Below are positions 1 to 7,545 of a DNA stretch of 64,000 bases, in pieces (position 1 is the first letter of the stretch; each line of letters starts with the position of its first letter). The position numbers were made by a program, and so were the translations under genes. The notes under the pieces were generated by a model, which was not told the origin of the DNA, did not search any database, and was given only the letters and a program-made list of their open reading frames with translations. This DNA is from Oscillospiraceae bacterium. Its GTDB lineage: Bacteria > Bacillota > Clostridia > Oscillospirales > Oscillospiraceae. The stretch covers positions 1 to 64,000 of the forward strand of contig CADBWQ010000007.1 of the NCBI GenBank assembly GCA_902798545.1, written 5' to 3'.

Positions 1-2
1 TT

Positions 3-446
3 ATGTTACCGAGTATTTTTGGAGAGAGTTTGTTTGATGACTGGTTCGATTTTCCGTTCAGAGGCTTTGAGTCCGATGTGGACCACAAGCTGTACGGCAA
101 ACACGCAGCAAGAGTGATGAAGACTGACCTGAAGGATCACGATGATCACTATACGCTGGAAGTAGACTTGCCGGGATTTAAGAAAGATCAGATCGACCTG
201 CAGCTGCAGAACGGCTACCTGACCATCACGGCCAGCAAGGGTCTGGAAGAAGACGGCAAGGATAAGAAGGGCAAGATCGTCCATCAGGAACGGTATGCTG
301 GATCCATGACCAGAAGCTTCTATGTGGGCGATCATGTGACGGAAGAGAATGTGAAGGCCAAATTCGAGGATGGCGTTCTGACGTTGGAGTTCCCGAAGGA
401 AGAGACCATCAAGCTGCCCGAGAAGAAGACCATTATGATCGAATGA
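3..446 (+). CDS. Small heat shock protein, Hsp20/alpha-crystallin family
   Basis: ATP-independent holdase chaperone that binds unfolding proteins in the cytoplasm. The 147 residues show a short N-terminal arm rich in Phe and Asp (1-36), the alpha-crystallin beta-sandwich (about 37-132) with the conserved G-V-L at 124-126, and a C-terminal tail ending in an I-x-I-type motif (I144-M-I146) that docks neighbouring subunits. Length and order are normal for clostridial Hsp20. The start is the ATG at position 3; the upstream promoter and any CtsR or HrcA site lie outside the window. It is followed by a clear intrinsic terminator, so it is probably monocistronic or the last gene of its transcript. 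Confidence 0.95.
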   Translation: MLPSIFGESLFDDWFDFPFRGFESDVDHKLYGKHAARVMKTDLKDHDDHYTLEVDLPGFKKDQIDLQLQNGYLTITASKGLEEDGKDKKGKIVHQERYAGSMTRSFYVGDHVTEENVKAKFEDGVLTLEFPKEETIKLPEKKTIMIE

Positions 447-470
447 TCTGAGAATAGAAGAGTAACCAAA

Positions 471-497
471 GCGCCCTGAGAAATCAGGGCGCTTATT
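471..497 (+). terminator. Intrinsic terminator after the Hsp20 gene
   Basis: A perfect 9-bp stem, GCGCCCTGA pairing with TCAGGGCGC around a GAAA-like loop, is followed by TTATT. It lies 25 bp after the Hsp20 stop codon. Confidence 0.8.
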
Positions 498-506
498 GAC
501 GGAACT

Positions 507-547
507 ACACAAATGCCATGATCTTTAACGGATCATGGCATTTGTGT
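507..547. repeat. Perfect 17-bp inverted repeat
   Basis: Bases 507-523 pair perfectly with 531-547 around a 7-base loop (TTTAACG). No T-run follows on either strand, so it is not a typical terminator. It sits exactly at the 5' edge of the glycosyltransferase remnant and could mark a rearrangement junction or be a small palindromic repeat. Confidence 0.7.
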
Positions 548-793
548 TATCCCCTGACAGGAGAACAGCAGGCGGTTGCACGGCGTGTGAACGAGATGGG
601 AGCGGGCAGAATCCTGACAAAAGCCGAGGCCGACAGCGCGGAGAAGATCCGTGAGATCGTAACGGCGATGCTGGCAGACGGAGGAATCAGAGCTTCGGCG
701 GTGCAAATGCGGGAATACTTTCTCTCCTGCAGCGGACCGAAGGGAGCTGCGGACTTCATAGAATCGGTCGGACGGAGCAGATCCGGTCGCTGA
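518..793 (+). pseudogene. Remnant: C-terminal end of a GT1/MGT-type glycosyltransferase
   Basis: From about residue 10 this 91-codon frame reads like the end of a UDP-sugar (macrolide-type, GT1) glycosyltransferase: a Pro-x-x-x-Glu-Gln stretch, then VARRV, then GAGRIL, then two amphipathic helices ending in AADFIESV. In intact members the Pro/Gln motif follows the donor-binding HCG motif, and some 300 residues come before it. Here everything upstream is missing and replaced by a 17-bp inverted repeat and the Hsp20 terminator. The first nine codons lie inside that repeat and are unlikely to be natural sequence of the enzyme. I read it as a decayed gene end, not a functional protein. Confidence 0.6.
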
Positions 794-830
794 CAGACTG
801 ACTGGCGGAAAGAACAGAGCATGAAACAGA

Positions 831-872
831 GACTGCCCGACCGGGAGAAATGCAGCTCCCGGTCGGGCAGTC
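831..872 (-). terminator. Intrinsic terminator, strong 17-bp stem
   Basis: Bases 831-847 pair perfectly with 856-872 around an 8-base loop. On the minus strand a TCTGTTT run follows, which suits termination of the transcript from the small gene at 908-1141. It may also stop plus-strand readthrough. Confidence 0.75.
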
Positions 873-907
873 AGCTTCATCAGAGCAGGGTACGATTGAT
901 GGATTAC

Positions 908-1141
908 TTACAGCAGGGTGTTCTGAAGCACATCAAAGAAGTCCATATCACTCTGCTTGAGACGGATACCGAGGTTTTTATCCGTCCCGTCTGGATAATG
1001 GACGAGAATCTCTACCTGGACATCTTCTTTGATGCCCTTCTGGAGGACGTCTTTCAGGAAGGGAAGGACGTTTGGATGGTTGGAGCGGAAGCTGCTCCAG
1101 GCGCCTTTTGCTTTCAGCAGGTTTTTGGGGTTCAGATTCAT
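908..1141 (-). CDS. Small conserved-type protein of unknown function (77 aa)
   Basis: I do not recognise a named family. The 77 residues form a soluble, charged protein with a helical N-terminus (Asn-Pro-Lys then Leu-Leu-Lys-Ala-Lys), an Asn-His-Pro turn, a second helix ending in Lys-Glu-Asp, a predicted beta-hairpin containing PDG, and a last helix with Ser-Asp-Met-Asp. No signal peptide, membrane segment or Cys is present. Such short proteins are common as single genes in Clostridia. It starts 12 bp after the stop of the nitrilase-family gene on the same strand and is followed by a terminator, so the two are probably cotranscribed. Confidence 0.65.
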   Translation of the reverse strand: MNLNPKNLLKAKGAWSSFRSNHPNVLPFLKDVLQKGIKEDVQVEILVHYPDGTDKNLGIRLKQSDMDFFDVLQNTLL

Positions 1142-1152
1142 GACGATTCCTT

Positions 1153-1977
1153 TCAGTTTGAAACAGTATAGATATCCTCCCGCAGATGAAGGAAGGTGGG
1201 GAGTTGGGCGCGGACCTCGGCAATACGGCTGAGGTCGATTTCGGCGAAGATGGTCTGCTCCTTCTCATCCGCTTCGGCCAGTGCCTTGCCATAGGGGTCC
1301 AGGATCATGGAATGACCCCAGCACTCGTAGGAGAAGCCCTCATAACGCGCGGCGGAAGCGGCAACAAAGAAGACCTCATTGTCGACGGCGCGGGTTCGCA
1401 GTGTCGATTCCCAGTGGGCAGGGCCGGTGGTCATGTTGAACTGTGCCGGCAGACAGATGACCTCCGCGCCGCGGCGAGCCATGGAGCGGAACAGCTCAGG
1501 AAAGCGGACGTCAAAGCACACGGCGAGACCGAAACGCCCGAATGGCGTATCGAATACCGTGATTTCAGAGCCGGGCGTGAAGGTATGGGACTCATGGAAA
1601 CGCATTCCGGGGAGATCGACGTCGAAAAGGTGAACTTTGCGGTGGCGGGCGATCTGATTCCCATCGGCATCGAAAACAAAACTGGTGTTATACAGCAGCT
1701 CTCCGTCTGTCTCCGGAACGGAACCCCCAATCAGCAGAATATGGCGATCTCTGGCCCAGGCGGCCAGGCGGCGGCAGGTATCCGCATGCCCCATCTGAGC
1801 AAAAATACGAAAGTATTTTTTGTCATAGGGACAGGAGAACATCTCCGGCAGAACGACGACGTTCGCGCCGGAAACGGCGGCATCCCGGATCAAGGATTCC
1901 GCCTTTATCATGGTCTCCTCGTAATCTGTCTCCGTGCGCAGCTGGCACACGGCGAGGCTGAATCGTTTGTCACACAT
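1153..1977 (-). CDS. Carbon-nitrogen hydrolase, nitrilase superfamily (omega-amidase-like)
   Basis: Hydrolyses a C-N bond of an amide by a Glu-Lys-Cys triad. The triad is visible: E45 in LPEMF, K114 in RKVHLFD and C154 in VCFDVRFPE. The 274-residue length and the pattern following Cys (DVRFPELFR) fit the Nit2/omega-amidase branch, which hydrolyses alpha-ketoglutaramate and alpha-ketosuccinamate or other small deaminated metabolites; the exact substrate cannot be read from sequence. It is cytoplasmic, without signal peptide. It lies 24 bp downstream of the superoxide reductase gene on the same strand, so it may share its promoter. Confidence 0.88.
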   Translation of the reverse strand: MCDKRFSLAVCQLRTETDYEETMIKAESLIRDAAVSGANVVVLPEMFSCPYDKKYFRIFAQMGHADTCRRLAAWARDRHILLIGGSVPETDGELLYNTSFVFDADGNQIARHRKVHLFDVDLPGMRFHESHTFTPGSEITVFDTPFGRFGLAVCFDVRFPELFRSMARRGAEVICLPAQFNMTTGPAHWESTLRTRAVDNEVFFVAASAARYEGFSYECWGHSMILDPYGKALAEADEKEQTIFAEIDLSRIAEVRAQLPTFLHLREDIYTVSN

Positions 1978-2001
1978 AGTCAGAGGAGGGAACGCATGTA
2001 C

Positions 2002-2364
2002 TCAGGCTTCAGCCTTCCAGAGCCCATGGAGATTGCAGTACTCGTAGGCTGCAACCACGGTCTCACCTTCTGCCAGAGCGAATACCGCTTCAGGTTTTTC
2101 ACCCGGTTTCAGATCTTTCTTCTGATAGCCCTGAGAGGTCTCCAGAACGATGAAGGTGATGGAATGGGCTTCCAGCATAGGGTGCTCGACAGTGCCGACA
2201 GCGACCCTGACACAGCTCCCGTCCACCGTGATAACGGGAACGTGCTTCTCACCGGCGGCATCGGTGGTGTTGGGAACCAGTTCCACGAGCTTCTTCGGAG
2301 CAAAGTCCTCGGAGCGGTCAGGGATCAGAACGGTGTCGCAGTCGGGGCATTTGAAGAATTTCAT
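2002..2364 (-). CDS. Superoxide reductase (desulfoferrodoxin-type) with half of the desulforedoxin site
   Basis: Reduces superoxide to hydrogen peroxide with rubredoxin-type electron donors, the oxygen defence of strict anaerobes. The catalytic iron ligands are all present: H41 in EKHVP, H61 in EHPM, H67, and C110 and H113 in YCNLHG. The N-terminus keeps only CPDC (C6, C9); the adjacent Cys-Cys pair that completes the FeS4 centre I in classical desulfoferrodoxin is absent, replaced by a Pro-Lys-Lys stretch around 23-25. Centre I is therefore probably not formed, or metal is bound differently. The start is fixed by a GGGAGGT ribosome binding site. Confidence 0.93.
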   Translation of the reverse strand: MKFFKCPDCDTVLIPDRSEDFAPKKLVELVPNTTDAAGEKHVPVITVDGSCVRVAVGTVEHPMLEAHSITFIVLETSQGYQKKDLKPGEKPEAVFALAEGETVVAAYEYCNLHGLWKAEA

Positions 2365-2394
2365 GCTAATAACCTCCCTTTTTTTGGTGCTTTC

Positions 2395-2423
2395 AGTATA
2401 ACACGGAAAAAAGCATTTTTGAA
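2395..2423 (-). promoter_or_regulatory. Likely sigma-A promoter of the superoxide reductase gene
   Basis: On the minus strand TTCAAA (2418-2423) and TATACT (2395-2400) are separated by 17 bp, about 30 bp upstream of the start codon and its strong ribosome binding site. Confidence 0.55.
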
Positions 2424-2435
2424 GTCCGGAATGAC

Positions 2436-2470
2436 AGGAAAAAGGACGGACACCGGGAGGTGTCCGTCCT
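2436..2470 (-). terminator. Intrinsic terminator after the 40-codon gene
   Basis: A perfect 12-bp stem (2443-2454 with 2459-2470) with a 4-base loop is followed by TTTTC on the minus strand. It starts only 4 bp after the stop codon of the small open frame at 2475-2597, which supports that frame being a transcribed gene. Confidence 0.75.
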
Positions 2471-2474
2471 GTGC

Positions 2475-2597
2475 TTATTGCTGTCCGCGGCTCAGCTCAG
2501 CAAGCAGGGTAAGAAAATCGCTGTCAGGGTCTTGCTTGCTCCGCTCCCGCCTCTCCAGCCATAAAGCGGTGTAGTCTGTCTCTTTCTTCTGCTCCAT
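2475..2597 (-). CDS. Small charged protein (40 aa), own promoter and terminator
   Basis: A 40-codon frame starting MEQKKETDYT and ending LAELSRGQQ. It is hydrophilic and helical, with no Cys and no membrane segment; the family is unknown. Evidence that it is a gene: a TATAAT/TCGACT promoter upstream, an AAAGGGA ribosome binding site 8 bases before ATG, and a terminator directly after the stop. An in-frame ATG 15 codons earlier (at 2642) lies inside the -10 box, so it cannot be on the transcript and is rejected as the start. It could be a small regulatory or stress protein; nothing in the sequence tells which. Confidence 0.5.
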   Translation of the reverse strand: MEQKKETDYTALWLERRERSKQDPDSDFLTLLAELSRGQQ

Positions 2598-2640
2598 TTT
2601 CTCATCCCTTTTCGCCAATATCTTGTACTCAACGGCTGTC

Positions 2641-2669
2641 ATTATACACCGGATGGTGTAGAAAGTCGA
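2641..2669 (-). promoter_or_regulatory. Sigma-A promoter for the 40-codon gene
   Basis: Minus strand TCGACT (2664-2669), 17-bp spacer, consensus TATAAT (2641-2646). The spacer contains the small palindrome CACC-AT-CCGGTG. Between this promoter and the SLOG-4TM gene end (2670-2764) I see no further gene. Confidence 0.6.
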
Positions 2670-2764
2670 TAAAAGAGCGTTTAAGAAAAGGGAACAGAGA
2701 GAAGAAGATTTGCTTCAAAAAATCAAACGAAAAGTAACGCGGGGTTTCAAATCCAAGTGTTGGA

Positions 2765-4369
2765 TCAGAAACTGATGTCAGGTCTGTTGTCCTGCTGATA
2801 GGAGCACCAGTTCCCGTTTTCGATCAGTTCTTCTCTGGCAAGAGCCGCCAGAAGCTGCTCTGTCTGACCGTACTGCACAAGTCTCGCAGATATTTTTGCA
2901 TAAAACCGAGCCATCTTCCGGTGATCGGAGAGCGTTCTGCGGAGAGACAGACGGCCGTAGAAATTGGAGATGAACAGGGTCATGGCGGAGAGTGTGCCCA
3001 GCGAGATCTTCAGAACCGTGCGAATCGCTTCCACGTCCTGCAGCTGGACGAGCGGCCGGAGGATCAGTCCCCCGAAGAGCAGTTCAAACAGAACAGCGGA
3101 AACATAGAGCATGACGCTCAGAATCAGGGCAATCTGCACGGTGCGATCGCTGACAGTCAGGTTATGGAGAGAACGTATTGCCGCCTCCCGGTGATATTCC
3201 TGCTGCTTTTCCACCCAGCAGTCCCGTATGCTGTGCGCTGCCAGCGGTTCCGGGCCGATCTCCAGTGCGCAGAGCGCCACCATGATCCAGGAAGTCTCAT
3301 TCTGCTGCGTCCATGTAAGCAGATCGGCGACCTGCAGGCAGCTGCCCGCATAACGCAGATAAGTCTGGACACGCAGACACTCCGCAAGGGCACGGTACTC
3401 AATATAACATCGATGACAGTCAGATCGGACCGCGTAGTGATGAGAGAGCCAGGCAGCCAGAAGCATGAACCCGCAGACCAGAATCATCCAGATCGCATGG
3501 GCAGAATCATACATGAGAAACGCAAAGGTCAGCAGAGAGCTGGCGACTGCCAGCAGAGCAAGAACCCGCCGGAAGCGCTTTGCGGAGATGCGGCTCAGTT
3601 TCCCGGCAATTCGGCCGACCTTCTCCTGCCTCATAAGACACGGGTCATCTAAAGCGCCCTCCGGAAGTCTGGAGACGGTATCGATCCGGACTTTTCCGGC
3701 CTGAAGATTGAAGGCGTCGGTCCTGCGTAGAATCTCTGAAACAGCCTCACGATCTCCCAGTACCTGTACGGTACCGGCTGCCTTCTCCATATGTTCTTCC
3801 CGTGGCGTGAATATGTGGATCACGGTTTCGTTGCTGCCGGATCGAAGAGGGATACCCGACTGAGGCAGGTAACTGCCGGTCAGGACAAAATCCACCGCGT
3901 CCGCGGTGCCGCAGGCGGCTTCTGTGCCCGGGCCCCCGTCCCAGAGTGCCAGCAGCACATGGCTGTGGGAGGCCACATAGATTCCTGCCTGGCGGAACTG
4001 AAAGTCCCGGAGTGTAGCGCTTTCCGGCAGGGCTTCCGTGTGCGGGGCGACGAACACCTGCTCCGCCCTGGCACTGTGGTGGAGCAGGCGGAGCTTTGCC
4101 TCTCTGCTGAAGTCTTTTTCGTAGTCCACAAGTGGCCTGGGAAGTGCGGCAATCAGTGGGATTCCGAGCGATTCAGCCGCGTCGGCGCAGAGCAGATCGC
4201 CGCCCTCGGCAAGAGAACTGAGCATGACGAGAGGAGAATGCGGGCACTGTTCCTGAAGTTTCCTGAGTTCTGTTTTTACTGCTTCGAGAATTACAGAATC
4301 GTCCTGTTCCCGGATCCTTCGGTGAGCGGTGACACCGATGACAATAGGAATCTTCGCTTCAACATACAT
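2765..4369 (-). CDS. SLOG-domain protein with four transmembrane helices (SLATT-like), candidate nucleotide-gated effector
   Basis: A 534-residue fusion. Residues 5-170 look like a Rossmann-type SLOG domain: a first strand running into GVTAHR (12-17), then SSLAEGGDLLCADAA (51-65), the site where SLOG proteins bind nucleotide-type ligands. Residues 268-312 hold two membrane helices, followed by a conserved-looking loop (CHRCYIEYRALAECLRVQ, 318-335), and a second pair spans 409-432 and 450-470. This matches the SLATT plan described for SMODS/SLOG-associated 2TM effectors, here apparently duplicated. Such proteins are thought to open membranes when a nucleotide messenger is sensed. It is the last gene of the island, 39 bp after the 1031-residue LRR protein. 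The ligand and pore function are inference. Confidence 0.7.
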   Translation of the reverse strand: MYVEAKIPIVIGVTAHRRIREQDDSVILEAVKTELRKLQEQCPHSPLVMLSSLAEGGDLLCADAAESLGIPLIAALPRPLVDYEKDFSREAKLRLLHHSARAEQVFVAPHTEALPESATLRDFQFRQAGIYVASHSHVLLALWDGGPGTEAACGTADAVDFVLTGSYLPQSGIPLRSGSNETVIHIFTPREEHMEKAAGTVQVLGDREAVSEILRRTDAFNLQAGKVRIDTVSRLPEGALDDPCLMRQEKVGRIAGKLSRISAKRFRRVLALLAVASSLLTFAFLMYDSAHAIWMILVCGFMLLAAWLSHHYAVRSDCHRCYIEYRALAECLRVQTYLRYAGSCLQVADLLTWTQQNETSWIMVALCALEIGPEPLAAHSIRDCWVEKQQEYHREAAIRSLHNLTVSDRTVQIALILSVMLYVSAVLFELLFGGLILRPLVQLQDVEAIRTVLKISLGTLSAMTLFISNFYGRLSLRRTLSDHRKMARFYAKISARLVQYGQTEQLLAALAREELIENGNWCSYQQDNRPDISF

Positions 4370-4408
4370 AACAATTCTATCCGGGTGTTTATTCCGGCCC
4401 CTTTTGCT

Positions 4409-7400
4409 CTACTGTCCTTCGATTTCCAGCTCAAAACCGTAGCTCTGTCCCTCCAGACTTCGGATTGCCTCTTTCATTGGGAAAGAGATCCTTACGTAGC
4501 GCAGATTCGGCATGTCCAGAAGTCCGGTCAGATCGTGGATCTCTTCATTCCAGGGGATGTGCAGCTCCTCAAGATCGGGATGGCTCTGAATGAAAGAAGA
4601 GAAGGTCTCGTCATTAAAGGCATCTGTCGCGCTGAATGCGCGAATCGGCGCAGACTCGAGGTACGGAAGCCAGCTCGTCGCATCGATCCCGTTCAGACAC
4701 AGCCAGTCAAAGCGCGGAATGACGGACAGGGCGTCGAGATTCTCATATTCCAGCCGGTCTCCATTTGCTTCCAGCTGCAGGTTCAGGCCTCTGCGTTCTG
4801 CCGCAAAGCGGAAATCACACTCCTTCAGCGGAGAGAGATCCTTTACTTCTGTTCGGAAGAGATCGATCTGCTCCAGCTGCGGGAGGTTCTGAATGCCCTG
4901 GATGCTGTCAACAGCGGTGGCGCGAATACTGAATGCGTGCAGATTCTGCAGTGTGAAAGCAGCGGAGGCATCCGTCAGCCTGTCGCAATATGCAACAGAC
5001 AGCCACTCCAGCTCTGAGAAGATCTGGACTCCGTCCAGCGTTTCCAGCGGCTGGTAATAGAGCTGCAGCTGCTTCAGCCCGGTCAGAGCGGCGAGGGCAT
5101 CCAGATTCTCGAAGGAGCCGGGCTCGAGTGTGGTCTCCTCACCGGTATTGCGGTCGTGGAGAATGGGGATCGGCTTGTTGTTTTCCCAGTTTTCCCAGAT
5201 ATCAAAACGCTCCGGATCCACGACGGTACCCCCGGCGATGCACAGCCGGCTCACCCTCCTCAGCAGGGCTTTCGGCAGGGTTTCCAGTTCTTCCAGACTC
5301 AGGAGGGAGAAGTCCAGATCGTCCATCTCCCAGCCGCCCTGGGGATATTCCGCCCTGCAGGTACGGAAGTTCCCGGACGCCACCAGATCCTCTGCCTGCT
5401 CCAGAAGCTGTGGCTGTACAGCGAGGTATCCGCCGTGGAAGCGGCTGAGTGGCTCCAGACTCTTCAGCTCCTCCAGACCGACCAGCGTGAAGCTGCAGGG
5501 GGCGGAGGCGTCCATCTCATCCAGAAAATGGAGATCGGCCACCTCTGCGACGCTGTCCAGGCGGAGTGCTCCGACCTGCAGATCTTTGAAACTCGGAAGA
5601 GTAAAGCCGCCGATGATCTCCAGTGAGTATAGTTTCATCCCGTCTATTGCGCTCCAGTCGACCAGCCGGGGACAGGCATAGATCGTCAGATTCCCCGACC
5701 CTGCACGGAATCTGGAGAGATTCTGCAGCCCTTCCAGCGAGCGGAGCACGGAGAGCTTGTTCAGATGAATCCGGGTGGCTGACAGATTGCCGGGAAGGGC
5801 CGAGAGATCCGTGATGTCGCAGCGGTCCAGCTCCAGCTGATCCTTCACATCGGGCAGAATCGACAGGTCCAGCCCGGAGAAGCGGCGCAGGGCAAGATTC
5901 TGGATTACCGCCCCCTCAAGATAGGGGACGATCTCATCCAGCCGCACGCCAAAAGCGGGGTCGGGATCCAGGGAGAGACGCTGAAAGTTTTTGCACGCTG
6001 CGAGCCCCGAGAGATCGTCAATGTTTCCGGCAAAAGAGAACTCCATCGCGCGCTGCTCTACACCGAGCTCTTTCAGAAAGTCGATATCCGGCAGGTCGAC
6101 GTTCCCCAGCTCAATCGTCCGGAGCCGGGACATGCCTGCCAGGAAGGAGGCATCCCGGAGAACACCGACGTCATCCGACCGATAGCGGAAGCTGTTCACA
6201 CCGCTGCAGCCTGCAAGCGGGGAGAGGTCGGCGATCCCTTCGCAGCCGTCGATATCGATCGTCCCGATCGAAGTCAGACTGCCGATCGCAGAGATATCCC
6301 GAAGATGGCGCATCTGGTTCAGACGGACCTCTGAGAGACGGTTTTTCCCTTCCAGGAAGGAGAGATCCCGGACGGGAACGCCGGAGAGCCTGACGTTCTG
6401 AAGCTGTCCGCATTTCGAGAGCCCGGACAGGTCAATGTTCTCCAGATTCCAGCAGACGAGATCAAATTCCCTCAGCTGCGGAGGGGAGAAGCGTGAGAAG
6501 TCCGCGCCTCTTTCACTGAGAACATCCAGAATTGCGTACCGCAGTCTTTCATTGCCGCCCAGGGGACTGTAGTCGACATCGCAGCGAAGCTGGGCTTTTC
6601 TTATACTGGAGCCGGAAAGCCAGGAGAGATCGTCCATCCTGCACTCCAGGGCCCAGACCACATTCAGATGCTCCAGACCGCTGAGGTCCGGCACCGTCTC
6701 CAGATCGACCATCGCCATATGGAGCTCTTCCAGATTGGGCATGTACGCCAGAAAGCTGAGATCATAAGGCGCCATGTCTACACGGCTTCCGTCTTCGTGC
6801 CAGAACCAGTCGAACGTTCCGCTGCCCTCCTGCTGATCGGCGTTCGCCAGCTCGAAAAGCATATCCGGCCAGTTATTGCCGCCCTCCGGCCTCCGCAGTC
6901 GTGTCTGCTCGGTGTAATAGGAAAAATGCTCTCCCACAATCACAACACACTTGACCTCAGCGAGCTCTTCCGCAGTGAGCCCTGCGGGGATCGCAATGGA
7001 AAGCTCCGTGGGTTCCGGTTCTTCCGGGACAGGAACCGGGGTCTCTTCAACGGGTATGAAACTGCTGCTGCGCCAGAACATCATTCCGGCGACCAACGCA
7101 AGCACCACTGCGGCAAGAACCAGGAATAATGGCAGGCGATTTTTCTTTTTCGGCAGAGCAGAGAGAATCCGCTCAGCGATCTGACCGGGTTCCCGACCGG
7201 CAGCCGGAATGATGTTACGGGCATAGAGCGCGTTCTTGAGCGTATCCGGAATTGCTGCGGCATCCAGCTGCAGGGGCAGAATACTCTCCGCTCCGGACCC
7301 GATCAGACTCAGAAGCCTGTCGCTCTGCGTGCTGTCGGCATAAAAATTCTCCGAGAGCGCAGCCAGAACGACATCCCCTTTCTGAATGCTGTCAGAGCCT

Positions 7401-7504
7401 TCGATGATACGCAGGCTCCGGGCGCGGAGCTGCTCCAGAACGGGTTCAAGTGTTTCCCGGTCCGCCTCTGTGAACAGGACTTTGATCTGATTGTACTTGC
7501 TCAT
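4409..7504 (-). CDS. Giant membrane LRR protein with degenerate TIR-like N-terminus (1031 aa)
   Basis: Residues 1-115 have a TIR-like alternation of strands and helices (IKVLF, VVLAALSENFY, ILPLQL) but I cannot find the catalytic Glu. KKKNR precedes a single membrane helix (124-144), placing the N-terminus inside. A Pro/Glu linker (151-166) leads to about 860 residues that are largely leucine-rich repeats, including internalin-like units such as DLSFLEG, DISAIGS and DLSPLAG. The layout equals that of the two neighbouring TIR-TM proteins and the kinase at 18547, so the LRR region is probably an external sensor. A GGGAGG site supports the start. It lies 41 bp after the TIR-LRR gene. The ligand is unknown. 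Confidence 0.75.
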   Translation of the reverse strand: MSKYNQIKVLFTEADRETLEPVLEQLRARSLRIIEGSDSIQKGDVVLAALSENFYADSTQSDRLLSLIGSGAESILPLQLDAAAIPDTLKNALYARNIIPAAGREPGQIAERILSALPKKKNRLPLFLVLAAVVLALVAGMMFWRSSSFIPVEETPVPVPEEPEPTELSIAIPAGLTAEELAEVKCVVIVGEHFSYYTEQTRLRRPEGGNNWPDMLFELANADQQEGSGTFDWFWHEDGSRVDMAPYDLSFLAYMPNLEELHMAMVDLETVPDLSGLEHLNVVWALECRMDDLSWLSGSSIRKAQLRCDVDYSPLGGNERLRYAILDVLSERGADFSRFSPPQLREFDLVCWNLENIDLSGLSKCGQLQNVRLSGVPVRDLSFLEGKNRLSEVRLNQMRHLRDISAIGSLTSIGTIDIDGCEGIADLSPLAGCSGVNSFRYRSDDVGVLRDASFLAGMSRLRTIELGNVDLPDIDFLKELGVEQRAMEFSFAGNIDDLSGLAACKNFQRLSLDPDPAFGVRLDEIVPYLEGAVIQNLALRRFSGLDLSILPDVKDQLELDRCDITDLSALPGNLSATRIHLNKLSVLRSLEGLQNLSRFRAGSGNLTIYACPRLVDWSAIDGMKLYSLEIIGGFTLPSFKDLQVGALRLDSVAEVADLHFLDEMDASAPCSFTLVGLEELKSLEPLSRFHGGYLAVQPQLLEQAEDLVASGNFRTCRAEYPQGGWEMDDLDFSLLSLEELETLPKALLRRVSRLCIAGGTVVDPERFDIWENWENNKPIPILHDRNTGEETTLEPGSFENLDALAALTGLKQLQLYYQPLETLDGVQIFSELEWLSVAYCDRLTDASAAFTLQNLHAFSIRATAVDSIQGIQNLPQLEQIDLFRTEVKDLSPLKECDFRFAAERRGLNLQLEANGDRLEYENLDALSVIPRFDWLCLNGIDATSWLPYLESAPIRAFSATDAFNDETFSSFIQSHPDLEELHIPWNEEIHDLTGLLDMPNLRYVRISFPMKEAIRSLEGQSYGFELEIEGQ

Positions 7505-7545
7505 GCTGTAAACCTCCCAATCGTTGATTCTTGGCTTATGTTTTC

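Noticed and set aside
1186-2574. 462-codon plus-strand frame
   Set aside because: It runs antisense across the nitrilase-family and superoxide reductase genes and their terminators; no recognisable domain.
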